Shown: one piece after another, positions 54,306-64,000 of the stretch | How the letters are laid out: every line of letters starts with the position of its first letter | Position numbering within the stretch: position 1 is the first letter of the stretch | Source of the DNA: Methylacidimicrobium sp. B4 | GTDB lineage: Bacteria > Verrucomicrobiota > Verrucomicrobiia > Methylacidiphilales > Methylacidiphilaceae | DNA: 64,000 nucleotides | Direction: 5' to 3' | Assembly (NCBI RefSeq): GCF_017310545.1 | Contig: NZ_CP066203.1 | Coordinates: forward strand, 372,001 to 436,000 | Made by a program: the position numbers and the translations under genes | The notes under the pieces: generated by a model | The model's database searches: none | What the model was told of the DNA's origin: nothing | The model's input: the letters and a program-made list of their open reading frames with translations, nothing else

Positions 54306-54791
54306 ATGCAAAACGTCGATTCGTCATTGCCCGTCAACCTGCAAGAGATCGTCGATCTCTTTGTACATCTCCCCGAGCAGGAAAGGAGAGAGCTGCTCAT
54401 CGCCTATAGCGATCGTTCCGTCGAATGTTCGCCAAGGGAAGGGGAGAGCTTCACTCTCTCGGATGTCCGCAAGGACGAGGAGTGCACCGATTCGGTCGGG
54501 GTGTTTTTGAAGGCTGATTCGCAAGATCGCCTTCTTTTTCGAATGACCCTTGGTCCTCATGTGCAGACGCTCACGCGCGCCATGGCCTCCATCCTCTGTC
54601 AGGGATTGGCCGGCTCGACCGCCGAGGAAGTGATGGCGGTCCCAAGCAACTTTGTTCCCAAGATCGTGGGCACGGAGCTCGTGCGTCAGCGGAGCCAAAC
54701 CGTCTACTACATCCTCGCACGCATGAAGGGCGCTTGCCGCCAGCTCCTTGCGGAACGGCGACAGGCGAATTTGGCGAGCTCGGCCCCGTGA
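54306..54791 (+). CDS. SufE-like sulfur acceptor protein
   Basis: 161 residues. The pattern IVDLFVHLPEQERRELLIAY at the N-terminus, then EECTDSVGVFLKADSQDRLLF and LTRAMASILCQGLAGSTAEEVMAV follows SufE/CsdE order. The single Cys of the VxGCxSxVW loop is represented by EECTDSVGV, while the neighbouring residues are altered. SufE accepts sulfur from a cysteine desulfurase and passes it to Fe-S assembly. It lies between a rhodanese and a DUF721 protein, and its stop overlaps the next GTG (GTGA). The family call is based on pattern and length. Confidence 0.65.
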   Translation: MQNVDSSLPVNLQEIVDLFVHLPEQERRELLIAYSDRSVECSPREGESFTLSDVRKDEECTDSVGVFLKADSQDRLLFRMTLGPHVQTLTRAMASILCQGLAGSTAEEVMAVPSNFVPKIVGTELVRQRSQTVYYILARMKGACRQLLAERRQANLASSAP

Positions 54792-55420
54792 GCACCTCCT
54801 CGCAAGACGACGAGGATACGTACCGCTCGCTGGGACTAGGCCGAGCCCCATTGCGCCTGGATGGCGCATCGGGCTTTCGGGAAAGGGCGGTCGCTCTCGG
54901 GGGAGAGGCGCCGGAGTATCCTCGCATTCTCATCGGGCGAAGCCGCTATGAAGAGGTGCTGAACCGGCTTGTCGCCGCCCGTCTCCTTCGGTCTCCAGGA
55001 GACCCCTCCCTCTTTTCGGAAGGCTTTCTGGCGACCTATTTCCGGCAACGATTGCGATTTGCTACCTATGACGAGATCCTGCAAGGGTACGGCCCCCGAG
55101 CAGATCTCGCATCCAACGGAAAGCCGGCAGAGCGGCGCGCCAACCTCTACCGACGCACCCTCGTGCAGCGGCTCCTCACCCACATCGAAGGGCGACGGAT
55201 GAGCAGTCGTCCCTGGCTCGATCTGGTTTGGCAGAAGATCGTCGGTCCGCGCATCGCCGCGGAATCGCAACTCGTTCGCGTTGACCGAGACGCGCAGCGC
55301 GCGATCCTCCGGTCGCTCAATGCGTCGCTTGCTTTTGCGCTACGGCGGCGCGCCGATCTGCCTTCGCAGCTTTCCGACGCCCTGGGCATTCCGATTCGCG
55401 AGATCCGTGTGATCACCTGA
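54788..55420 (+). CDS. DUF721/DciA-like protein
   Basis: 210 residues from GTG 54788. The C-terminal 80 residues (RPWLDLVWQKIVGPRIAAESQLVRVDRDA, then LRSLNASLAFALRRRADLPSQLSD and IREIRVIT) resemble the DUF721 fold found in DciA. DciA loads the replicative helicase in most bacteria lacking DnaC. The N-terminal 120 residues are of unknown type. The usual conserved W-x-x-VVG is here W-x-x-IVG. Translation is coupled to the SufE-like gene. The assignment is moderate, as the family is short and diverse. Confidence 0.5.
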   Translation: MSTSSQDDEDTYRSLGLGRAPLRLDGASGFRERAVALGGEAPEYPRILIGRSRYEEVLNRLVAARLLRSPGDPSLFSEGFLATYFRQRLRFATYDEILQGYGPRADLASNGKPAERRANLYRRTLVQRLLTHIEGRRMSSRPWLDLVWQKIVGPRIAAESQLVRVDRDAQRAILRSLNASLAFALRRRADLPSQLSDALGIPIREIRVIT

Positions 55421-55452
55421 AGAACGAAGCGGCGAGGCAGCAGCCGGTCCGC

Positions 55453-56325
55453 TCACGCCATCGCCCGGGCCATGCCGCTTCCGATCTCGGCAGGAGAGAG
55501 GATCACAGGAATTCCCGCCGCCTCGAAGGCCTCGATTTTCGCCTTCACCGTTCCGCTGGCTCCGGTAATGACTGCACCCGCGTGCCCCATCCGCCTTCCG
55601 GGCGGTGCGGTGGCTCCGGCAAAGAACGCGGCGATCGGCTTTCGGGAAGAAGTCTTCCAAAACGCGGCCGCTTCCTGCTCCTCGCATCCACCGATCTCTC
55701 CGATGATCAAAATCGCCTCCGTCGCGGGATCCCGGTCGAGCATCTCCACGACCTGCCTCAGCCCCAGCCCATGAACCGGATCTCCGCCAATTCCGACGCA
55801 GCTGCTCTGGCCGATGCCCCGCTGCGAGAGCTGCCAAACCGCCTCGTAGGTGAGAGTCCCGCTGCGGGAGACGATGCCGACGGGGCCAGGCTTGTGGATG
55901 TAGCCCGGCATGATTCCGATCTTGCACTCTCCGGGCGTAATCACTCCCGGACAGTTGGGACCGATCAGGTGGGTGTTCTTTCCTTCCAAGCCGGCGAGGA
56001 CCCGAACCATGTCGAGGATCGGGATCCCTTCGGTAATGCAGACAATCAACCCGATCCCGGCGGCAGCCGCCTCGAGCATGGCATCCGCAGCTCCAGGCGC
56101 GGGTACGAAGATTAAGCTCGCATTGCACCCGGTTGCCTCCTTCGCTTCGGCAACCGAGTCAAAGATGGGCACCCGCTCGTCGAGCTTCTGCCCGCCCCTC
56201 CCCGGCGTCACTCCCGCCACGACCCTCGTCCCGTAATCGAGACAGGCGCGGGAATGAAAGCTTCCGGCTTTCCCGGTGATCCCCTGCACGACGACCCGGG
56301 TGGAACGATCCGCCAGGATCGACAT
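55453..56325 (-). CDS. sucD: Succinyl-CoA synthetase alpha subunit
   Basis: 290 residues. The CoA-binding Rossmann start is [24 protein letters not shown], followed by [21 protein letters not shown] and [17 protein letters not shown]. The phosphohistidine is in [10 protein letters not shown] near residue 240. With SucC it interconverts succinyl-CoA and succinate with substrate-level phosphorylation in the TCA cycle. The start ATG immediately follows the sucC stop. Length is normal. Confidence 0.96.
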   Translation of the reverse strand: MSILADRSTRVVVQGITGKAGSFHSRACLDYGTRVVAGVTPGRGGQKLDERVPIFDSVAEAKEATGCNASLIFVPAPGAADAMLEAAAAGIGLIVCITEGIPILDMVRVLAGLEGKNTHLIGPNCPGVITPGECKIGIMPGYIHKPGPVGIVSRSGTLTYEAVWQLSQRGIGQSSCVGIGGDPVHGLGLRQVVEMLDRDPATEAILIIGEIGGCEEQEAAAFWKTSSRKPIAAFFAGATAPPGRRMGHAGAVITGASGTVKAKIEAFEAAGIPVILSPAEIGSGMARAMA

Positions 56326-57516
56326 CTACCTGGCCTCCCGAGCTGCCGCCACCGCTTGCTCTGCCGCATCTGCCAGATCGTCCGCAATCCGGATCGGGAG
56401 TCCCGACCGCTCCAAGATCTCCTTGCCCTCTCCGAAGTTCGTCCCCTGCAGCCGCACGACGATCGGCACCTTGGGTTTCACCTGAGAAAGCGCCTCCACC
56501 ATCCCCCGAGCAATCAGGTCGCACCGCATGATGCCTCCGAAGATATGAACCAGAATCGACCGCACCTTGGGATCTGTCACCAGGATGCCGAACGCCTTGG
56601 CTACCTGGTCCTGGTCGGCACCCCCGCCAACGTCGAGAAAGTTGGCCGGCTCAGCCCCGCACCGCTGGAGCATATCCATTGTGGCCATCGCCAGCCCGGC
56701 CCCATTGACCATGCAGCCGATCTCTCCGGAGAGTCCCACATAATTGAGCCGGGCCTTCACGGCCTCCGCCTCGCGGCTGTCCTCAATCAGCTCCTCCCGG
56801 TAACCGGCGATCTCGGGGTGGCGAAACAGCGCGTTTTCGTCAAAGCCGACCTTGGCGTCGATCACGGCGATCTCCTCATCCTCGACAACAGCGAGCGGGT
56901 TGATCTCCGCAAGGCTCGCATCATTCTCGTAAAAGAAACGATAGAGCCGAACCACCACGTCGGAAGCCCGGTTCAATAAAGCGCCGCGCAAGCCAAGGCG
57001 AGCGACAAACCCGCGCGCCTGGTAGGGCCAAAGCCCGGATTGCGGATCGATCCACATCCGATGGATCTCTTCAGGATCCTTTCGGGCAACCTCCTCGATG
57101 TCGACTCCGCCCCGAGAGCTTCCAACGAGCACCGGGCATCGATGTTCGCGATCGATGAGGATCGCCAGGTAGAGCTCGCCAACGATCTGAGGAGCCTCGG
57201 CGACCAGGACCCGATGGACCGGGCGCCCTTCCGGGCCGGTCTGCGCCGTGACCAAGGTCCCTCCCAGCATCGCCCGCGCGACTCCTTCCACTTGCGCCGG
57301 ATCTCCGCAAAGCCGCACACCCCCGGCGAACCCACTCAAAAAGTGCCCTTTCCCCCTACCCCCGGCGAGAATCTGCGCCTTTACGACAAGGGGGCGCTTG
57401 GTCAGCCTCTCCGCCACTTGCCGAGCCTCCTCGGGGCTCGAGGCCACGCGGCCGGCAGGGATGGGCAAGCCATATCGAGCCAGAAGATCTCGTGCTTGAT
57501 ATTCGAAAACGTTCAT
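56326..57516 (-). CDS. sucC: Succinyl-CoA synthetase beta subunit
   Basis: 396 residues from ATG 57516 (MNVFEYQARDLLARYGLPIP). The ATP-grasp domain shows VVKAQILAGGRGKG and later EINPLAVVEDEEIAVIDAKVGFDE with the metal-binding residues. The C-terminal ligase domain has SGEIGCMVNGAGLAMATMD, PANFLDVGGGADQDQV and IFGGIMRCDLIARG. It pairs with SucD. Its start overlaps the stop of an ATP-grasp-like gene upstream (ATGA), so the three are cotranscribed. Confidence 0.96.
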   Translation of the reverse strand: MNVFEYQARDLLARYGLPIPAGRVASSPEEARQVAERLTKRPLVVKAQILAGGRGKGHFLSGFAGGVRLCGDPAQVEGVARAMLGGTLVTAQTGPEGRPVHRVLVAEAPQIVGELYLAILIDREHRCPVLVGSSRGGVDIEEVARKDPEEIHRMWIDPQSGLWPYQARGFVARLGLRGALLNRASDVVVRLYRFFYENDASLAEINPLAVVEDEEIAVIDAKVGFDENALFRHPEIAGYREELIEDSREAEAVKARLNYVGLSGEIGCMVNGAGLAMATMDMLQRCGAEPANFLDVGGGADQDQVAKAFGILVTDPKVRSILVHIFGGIMRCDLIARGMVEALSQVKPKVPIVVRLQGTNFGEGKEILERSGLPIRIADDLADAAEQAVAAAREAR

Positions 57517-58913
57517 AGAGGCGCGTCGATCCTCTGCCCCCGCCCATCGGCACTCAAGGGTGCACGCGTTCCCCTCGCACGGGAGGCCGGCACCAGAATC
57601 GCATCGCGCATGCCATGAACCAGCTTCTTGTCCGCCGGACAAATCGTGGCCAAAACCCCGCGAAGCTCAGGCTTCCCATTGAGGACGAAATAGTAGGGCG
57701 AGATTCGGACGCGGCCCGCCATCCGTTCCTCCGCTCCGCTCGATGTAAAAAAGCGATGCTCGGCGAGCGAACCCTTGGCGAAGCGCTGCAGAACCCAAGG
57801 ATGTGACTCGAAATCGTCTAGGGAATGCTCAATGCGCTTTTGCCACTCGGCTTGCGCCAGATCGGATCCCACCAGGACCCCCCGAGAACCCCAAGCCAGA
57901 GGAGAAAACCCCGAGATCTTGAGGACGAGATCCCGTTCCGTTTGGCTGAAATGGCCGAGTTCTCTCCAATCATTGATCTCCAATCCAGGATAGACCGCCT
58001 GTGGAGGAAGGGGAGCGGGATCGAGAACCCAGCTCTCTGGGATGATTTCTCTCAGGAGCCGAAACCCTTTTTCCGTGAGTTGGCGTCTCCAGAAATCCCG
58101 AAGCGGCCGGAGCCAAAAGAGCGCAAGCCAAAGCTTCTCCTCCAGATAGGGCTTTGGCGGAGGCGTCATGACGGTCCGGTCCGGAGCGAAGCTCTCCCGG
58201 ATCGAGCGGAGCTTCTCCCAGTCAAAGCACTCGAAAAAGCGGTAGATCGGCTGGTCCCCGCAGCGATAATCTTCCGCCCAGCGGACGCGCTCCGGTCCGA
58301 CCAGGTACTCCATCTCGGGCCGGTAGGAAGAGGCCTCCTCGGAAACCACGACATCCCCGCTCGGAAAAATCTGGGAGAAGCCCTCCCTCATTCCACCCGG
58401 TCCGCCAAGCAGAGCCGAATCCCAGTGGGAGAATCGCTCCTGCAGCCAGGCCGTCACTCCGATACCCCCGGGCACGCTGTCGAGCTCGCAAAGCGCGAAG
58501 CCCGACTCGGTCCAGAGAAGATCGGGTCGAAGCAGACGAGGAAGCTGGCCCGCCAAGGAGGCGTCACGGGCAAGGCATACCAGCTCCCTGGGCTTGCCCC
58601 GATCGAGCAGCTCGGCGATCCAGGCCGGGGCCTTTCCTTGCACGCTCCATCGATAGAGGAGATTGCAGCCCTGCACAAAGTGCTGCAGGACCGGACCCAG
58701 CCGTTCTAGCAGTGCCACATGCCGCTCGCTCAGGGAAAACGCGGCATCGCTGATGCGCCATTCCTTTTCGGCAAGCAGCCCGGAATCCGGCATCCCGCTC
58801 TGCAGCAACGATAATCGATCGTGAGCGTTCAAAAACCAATCCGTTCCCAGACGACCGGGCCTAGGCTGCCTTCGTCCCCAAGAACTCGCCTGTTCAGATT
58901 TGCTCTGCGGCAC
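57513..58913 (-). CDS. ATP-grasp-like protein of unknown function, sucC operon
   Basis: 466 residues if started at GTG 58913; internal methionines allow shorter forms. FALCELDSVPGGIGVTAWLQERF in the first half resembles the xELNxxPGGIG element. In the second half, LVLKISGFSPLAWGSRGVLVGSDL followed by HPWVLQRFAKG resembles the lysine and glycine-rich loop of circularly permuted ATP-grasp ligases (glutathionylspermidine-synthase-like and DUF404-type). No known substrate motif is evident. The last four bases overlap sucC. Coexpression with succinyl-CoA synthetase is suggested by this overlap, but a metabolic link is not known to me. Confidence 0.65.
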   Translation of the reverse strand: MPQSKSEQASSWGRRQPRPGRLGTDWFLNAHDRLSLLQSGMPDSGLLAEKEWRISDAAFSLSERHVALLERLGPVLQHFVQGCNLLYRWSVQGKAPAWIAELLDRGKPRELVCLARDASLAGQLPRLLRPDLLWTESGFALCELDSVPGGIGVTAWLQERFSHWDSALLGGPGGMREGFSQIFPSGDVVVSEEASSYRPEMEYLVGPERVRWAEDYRCGDQPIYRFFECFDWEKLRSIRESFAPDRTVMTPPPKPYLEEKLWLALFWLRPLRDFWRRQLTEKGFRLLREIIPESWVLDPAPLPPQAVYPGLEINDWRELGHFSQTERDLVLKISGFSPLAWGSRGVLVGSDLAQAEWQKRIEHSLDDFESHPWVLQRFAKGSLAEHRFFTSSGAEERMAGRVRISPYYFVLNGKPELRGVLATICPADKKLVHGMRDAILVPASRARGTRAPLSADGRGQRIDAPL

Positions 58914-59239
58914 CCTCTCGACAAAAACGGCGCGTGCGTTCTCGTTCCCACCGCCGAGGCCTCAAGCGCAGGTGGAACGCCTGGGGCCCGCCTTTGGAAG
59001 GCGGATTCCAGCCAGGCTCTTCTATTAGCTCTCCCCCGTTACCTCGTCAACCTCTTCTCCGTCAAGCGAGAGCCGGCGCACCCTTGTCACGATCGCGGGG
59101 AAGGCGGGGATCCTCCGTGCGCCATCCGCTCTGCTCGATGGCCCAGTGCACTTGAACTTTCGCTGGAAGAAGCCCTCGGCCGAGAAAGCTTCCCGAGGGC
59201 TTGCGCCTTCTCCCGTTGGCCGCTTATATGGGCTTCTCT
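58914..59239. other. Intergenic region between divergent genes
   Basis: About 325 bases between the ATP-grasp-like gene and trxB. It contains a hairpin CCGCCTT-TGG-AAGGCGG near 58988 without a T run. I see no gene or recognisable promoter. Confidence 0.4.
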
Positions 59240-60184
59240 ATGGAAGAACTCATCATCATTGGTTCCGGTTGCGCTGGCTGGACCGCGGCTATCTACGCCG
59301 CGCGCGCCAACCTCCGTCCGCTCGTCATCACGGGAACCGAGCCCGGCGGCCTGTTGACGACAACCACCCTGGTGGAGAATTTTCCCGGCTTTCCCAGCGG
59401 AATCCAGGGGCCTGACTTGATGGCGGCCATGGAAGAGCAGGCCAAGCGGTTCGGGACGCGCATCCTCTCCATGGAGACCGTGATCCGGACCGAGCTTTCC
59501 GAGGGTTCCAAGCGGATCGTCCTCGAAGACAAGACCCTGGAGGCGAAGGCCGTGATCCTTGCCGTAGGCGCTCGCCCCAGGCATCTCGATGCGCCGGGAG
59601 AGGCGGAGCTCGAGACACGGGGAGTCAGCTATTGCGCCACCTGCGATGGTGCCCTTCCCCTGTTTCGCAACCGAACCCTGGCGGTCATCGGTGGCGGCGA
59701 CACCGCCTGCGAGGAGGCCCTCTATCTGACCCGCTTTGCCTCGGAGGTATGCCTCATCCACCGGCGTGACCAGTTGCGCGCCTCCCCCATCATGGCAGAG
59801 AGGGTCCTCGGCAACCCAAGGATCCGGCCAATCTGGAACACCGTGGTGACCGAGGTGATGGGGCGCGAAGAGGGCAAGCTCACCGGCCTGACCCTTCGGG
59901 AACTTCCCACGGGCAAGACCACCACCCTCGCCTGTGCGGGACTGTTCGTCGCCATTGGCCATCAACCGAGCACAGAGCCGTTTCGGGGCCAGATCGCTCT
60001 CGACGAACGAGGATACATCCAGGTCCACCACGGCTCTCTCACCAGCCAACCTGGGGTATTTGCCGCAGGGGATTGCGTCGATTTTACCTATCGGCAAGCC
60101 GTGACCGCGGCGGGAATGGGCTGCATGGCCGCCCTCGATGCGGAACGGTATCTCTCCTCGCTGGGTGCGGCTTCCCGCACTTGA
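59240..60184 (+). CDS. trxB: Thioredoxin reductase
   Basis: 314 residues when started at MEELIIIGSG; in-frame ATGs at 59228 and 59201 are possible. The FAD motif is GSGCAGWTAAIYAARA, with Cys in place of the usual Pro. The redox-active pair is in SYCATCDGALP near residue 135. The NADPH motif is GGGDTACEEALYLTRFA, followed by LIHRRDQLRAS, and the C-terminal FAD contact is GVFAAGDCVDFTYRQAVTAAGMGC. It reduces thioredoxin with NADPH. The trigger factor gene follows about 50 bases later. Confidence 0.95.
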   Translation: MEELIIIGSGCAGWTAAIYAARANLRPLVITGTEPGGLLTTTTLVENFPGFPSGIQGPDLMAAMEEQAKRFGTRILSMETVIRTELSEGSKRIVLEDKTLEAKAVILAVGARPRHLDAPGEAELETRGVSYCATCDGALPLFRNRTLAVIGGGDTACEEALYLTRFASEVCLIHRRDQLRASPIMAERVLGNPRIRPIWNTVVTEVMGREEGKLTGLTLRELPTGKTTTLACAGLFVAIGHQPSTEPFRGQIALDERGYIQVHHGSLTSQPGVFAAGDCVDFTYRQAVTAAGMGCMAALDAERYLSSLGAASRT

Positions 60185-60233
60185 TTCCCGGAAAACCGGG
60201 GATTATGGTGGCCTTTTTCACGAGAAAGCAAAC

Positions 60234-61535
60234 ATGGTGACTGTTCAAACCGAGGAGCTCGGCCCTTGCCGGAAACGACTCCGCATCGAGGTTTCCGCCG
60301 ATCAGGTAGCCCAAGTCCGGAAGGAAGTGGTGCAGCATTTTTCCCAAATGGCGCGGCTACCGGGCTTTCGCCCAGGAAAGGCACCTACGCCCTTGGTGGA
60401 AAGACAGTTTCAGAAGGACATCCATGACGAGCTGCAGAAGATGTTGATTAGCCAGGGCTTTCGCGAGGCGCTCCAAAGACAGCAGATCGATGCGGTCCGC
60501 GGGCTGGGAACCGAGGATGTCCGCTACCTCGAGGGCCTTTCCTTTTCCTTCGCGGCCCTGGTCGATTGCGCTCCCGCCTTTTCTCTGCCGGATTACTCGT
60601 CGATGACCATTCCTCAGGCGGAGACGGGGGTGAGCAAGGAAGATGTCGATCAGGCACTGGGCAAGCTCCTGGAAACCCGCGCTACGTTTGCTGACGCTCC
60701 CGACCGTCCCTTGGCGGAGGGAGACTATGCGGTCCTTCGGTACGAAGGCACGATCGATGGGCAACCGGTGAAATCGCTTTTCCCCATGGCCGGAGTTCTT
60801 GCCGGGAGCGAGGACCAGTGGCTCCTCGTAAAGCCGGGGGTCTTCGTTCCCGGATTTACGGAAGGCATCCTCGGAATGGAGATCGGGCAGACCCGCTCGC
60901 TCGCCCTCTCCTTCCCGGAGGATTGGTTCTTTGAGCCTCTCCGCGGAAAAACGGTCGACTATTCGGTCACCCTCTCGGCCATCAAGGAACGCCACCTTCC
61001 ATCGCTTTCCGATGATCTGGCCAAAGAGATTGCCGGAACCGACGAGTCGGGGCTCCGCACCATGCTGCAAACCGCAGTGGAGGCCGAGAAAAAACGGGCC
61101 GTGCACCGGGAGCAAGCCAACCACGTCCTGAAGACGCTCCTCGGCTCGGTCGAGTTCCCCCTTCCGGAGTCACTCGTGGAAGAGGAGACGGCAAACGCTG
61201 TTCGTGAGATCGTCGCGGAAAATCAAGAACGCGGAGTGCCCCTGGCGGTCCTCGAGGAGAAGAGGGGTGAAATCTTCTCGAATGCGAGAAGGCTGGCCGC
61301 CCAGCGGGTAAAGCTCCGTTTCGTTATCGAACGGATCGCGAAGAACGAGTCGGTGGAGGTCACCGAGGACGAGCTTTCCCGCGCGGTGGCTTCGCTCGCC
61401 CACCGGCAGAACCTTTCTCCCCGACAATGGGTCCAGCGTCTTCCGCGAGAGAGCTTCGAGGCTTTGAAAAGACAGATATTGATGGAGAAAGTAATGGACT
61501 TCCTCATCGAAAAAGCCAAGGTTGCGTCCGTATGA
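60234..61535 (+). CDS. tig: Trigger factor
   Basis: 433 residues from ATG 60234. The ribosome-binding signature [16 protein letters not shown] lies near residue 42. The FKBP-like peptidyl-prolyl isomerase domain starts near residue 165 ([21 protein letters not shown]). A helical C-terminal chaperone domain follows. Trigger factor binds nascent chains at the ribosome exit. The stop overlaps the clpP start (ATGA), continuing the conserved tig-clpP-clpX order. Confidence 0.95.
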   Translation: MVTVQTEELGPCRKRLRIEVSADQVAQVRKEVVQHFSQMARLPGFRPGKAPTPLVERQFQKDIHDELQKMLISQGFREALQRQQIDAVRGLGTEDVRYLEGLSFSFAALVDCAPAFSLPDYSSMTIPQAETGVSKEDVDQALGKLLETRATFADAPDRPLAEGDYAVLRYEGTIDGQPVKSLFPMAGVLAGSEDQWLLVKPGVFVPGFTEGILGMEIGQTRSLALSFPEDWFFEPLRGKTVDYSVTLSAIKERHLPSLSDDLAKEIAGTDESGLRTMLQTAVEAEKKRAVHREQANHVLKTLLGSVEFPLPESLVEEETANAVREIVAENQERGVPLAVLEEKRGEIFSNARRLAAQRVKLRFVIERIAKNESVEVTEDELSRAVASLAHRQNLSPRQWVQRLPRESFEALKRQILMEKVMDFLIEKAKVASV

Positions 61536-62170
61536 CAGAGCAACGGTTCACCGCACAGATCATTCCGTCCGTCATTGAGCAGATCGGCCGAGAAGAACGT
61601 CGGTACGATGTCTATTCTCGCCTCCTCAAAGACCGCATTATTTTCCTGGGCGTTCCGATCGACGACATGATCGCCAACGTCGTGATCGCCCAGCTGCTTT
61701 TCCTCCAGATGGAAGACCCCAAGAAGGACGTGAGCATCTACATCCACTCCCCCGGCGGCTATGTCACGGCCGGCATGGCGATCTACGACACCCTCCAGTT
61801 CATCAGTTGCGACGTCGCGACCTATTGCATCGGGCAAGCGGCGAGCATGGCCGCCGTTCTGCTGGCCGCTGGCAGCAAGGGCAAGCGCTTTGCGTTACCC
61901 AACGCCCGCATCATGATCCATCAACCTCTGGGAGGAGCCCAAGGCCAAGCCTCGGACATCAGCATTCAGGCCAAGGAGATTCTGCGGACGAAGCGCCAGC
62001 TCAATCAGATCCTGGCGATGCACACCGGCCAGCCGCTCGACCGGCTGGAAAAGGACACCGATCGGGATTTCTTCATGTCCGCCGACGAGGCGAAGGAGTA
62101 TGGGATCGTGGACGAGGTCGTGAAAACGAAGGTCGTCATCCCGCAGGTGCCGGAGCCAACGATCACGTAG
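61532..62170 (+). CDS. clpP: ATP-dependent Clp protease proteolytic subunit
   Basis: 212 residues. The catalytic triad is visible: Ser in [14 protein letters not shown] (about residue 110), His in [15 protein letters not shown] (about 135) and Asp in [15 protein letters not shown]. Other signatures are [15 protein letters not shown] and [17 protein letters not shown]. It forms the tetradecameric protease chamber fed by ClpX, encoded seven bases downstream. Confidence 0.97.
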   Translation: MTEQRFTAQIIPSVIEQIGREERRYDVYSRLLKDRIIFLGVPIDDMIANVVIAQLLFLQMEDPKKDVSIYIHSPGGYVTAGMAIYDTLQFISCDVATYCIGQAASMAAVLLAAGSKGKRFALPNARIMIHQPLGGAQGQASDISIQAKEILRTKRQLNQILAMHTGQPLDRLEKDTDRDFFMSADEAKEYGIVDEVVKTKVVIPQVPEPTIT

Positions 62171-62177
62171 GAGCCCC

Positions 62178-63440
<1,263 letters not shown>

Positions 63441-63523
63441 GGGGGGAGAGCCATCCGCCGAGGCGCGGAGCGCAACGTCTCTCCACCCGATTTTCGTTCG
63501 GCCGCGGACACGGAAAAGGTAAG

Positions 63524-64000
63524 ATGGCTGCCAGACAGCGAGTGGTCGTAGGGATGAGCGGAGGAGTCGACTCCTCGGTGGCCGCCTACCTGCTCCAGCA
63601 GCAAGGGTTTGAGGTCATTGGCGTCACCCTCAAGGTCTGGTCCGACTCCTGCCTCTCCCGTTCCCAGGAAAAATGTTGCGGCCCTCAGTCGATCTCCGAT
63701 GCCCGGCTAGTCGCCCATCGGCTGGGAATCCCCCACTTCGTGCTCGACGAAGCGGAGGCCTTCGAAGAGGAAGTCATCGCTCCCTTTGTCCGAGAATATC
63801 GCCAAGGGCGCACTCCCAACCCGTGCGTACTCTGCAACGAGAAGATGAAATTCGGCCGGCTCCCACAAAAGGCTCGAGCATGGGGCGCGGAATATGTCGC
63901 CACTGGCCACTATGCCCGAATCGAGCGCGATGAGAGCGGGGGTGTGCGCCTCAGCAGGGCCAAGGACCAACGAAAGGATCAATCCTATTTCCTCTTCCGG
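63524..64000 (+). CDS. mnmA: tRNA-specific 2-thiouridylase, 5' part
   Basis: Starts at ATG 63524 and runs open past the window end; 159 residues are visible of an expected 350-380. The PP-loop GMSGGVDSSVAAYLLQQQG binds ATP, and GRTPNPCVLCNEKMKFG contains the first catalytic cysteine. ATGHYARIERDES and the KDQSYFLF end are characteristic. MnmA thiolates uridine 34 of tRNAs for Lys, Glu and Gln, receiving sulfur from a desulfurase relay. The gene is 84 bases after clpX in the same direction. Confidence 0.95.
   Translation, partial: MAARQRVVVGMSGGVDSSVAAYLLQQQGFEVIGVTLKVWSDSCLSRSQEKCCGPQSISDARLVAHRLGIPHFVLDEAEAFEEEVIAPFVREYRQGRTPNPCVLCNEKMKFGRLPQKARAWGAEYVATGHYARIERDESGGVRLSRAKDQRKDQSYFLFR

Overview
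This is a GC-rich bacterial chromosome segment with gene content typical of a Gram-negative bacterium. The layout (yceD-rpmF-plsX-fabH, rpoZ-smpB beside ssrA, glnB-glnA, a short omega subunit with a long C-terminal tail) and several lineage-specific proteins fit Verrucomicrobiota, perhaps the methanotrophic Methylacidiphilales. That placement is inference from gene content; no rRNA is present to confirm it.

Positions 1-16952 hold part of a type IV secretion / conjugation locus. On the + strand it runs from a VirB8/TraE-like 3' end through VirB9/TraK-like, VirB10/TraB-like and a VirB7/TraV-like lipoprotein. It resumes with a polytopic membrane protein, two periplasmic proteins, a VirB2-like pilin, a second small membrane protein, VirB3/TraL-like, a VirB4/TraC-like ATPase, a large exported protein and two paralogous glycine-zipper lipoproteins. 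The two halves are separated by a two-gene cassette on the opposite strand encoding a sigma-70-family factor and a large ParB-like protein (3566-6063). No relaxase or coupling protein is visible.

Positions 17000-23350 are an accessory zone. It holds three members of an unrecognised exported family (one complete, two broken by an IS256-family element), a Sel1-repeat protein and a long coiled-coil protein that may be frameshifted at its 3' end.

Positions 23500-30267 form a + strand envelope cluster: an outer-membrane beta-barrel candidate, two family-2 glycosyltransferases flanking a GT-D-type protein, a DUF4013 membrane protein, a cysteine-desulfurase homologue lacking its PLP lysine, and a PAP2 phosphatase. 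A strong intrinsic terminator closes it.

From 30336 to the end the window is mostly core chromosome. Nitrogen control is represented by glnB-glnA with a candidate sigma-54 promoter, and by glnE 15 kb away. The rest covers nrdR, a HIT protein, lipid synthesis (plsX, fabH), purine synthesis (purF, purM), trans-translation (ssrA, smpB), rpoZ, tRNA-Val, rdgB, a Xer recombinase, rnc, hemB, upp, bioB, a rhodanese with a SufE-like protein, sucCD with an ATP-grasp-like partner, trxB, tig-clpP-clpX and a partial mnmA. Between fabH and purF sits a foreign-looking pair resembling IncP TraK and TraL, with a nic-like motif at its start.
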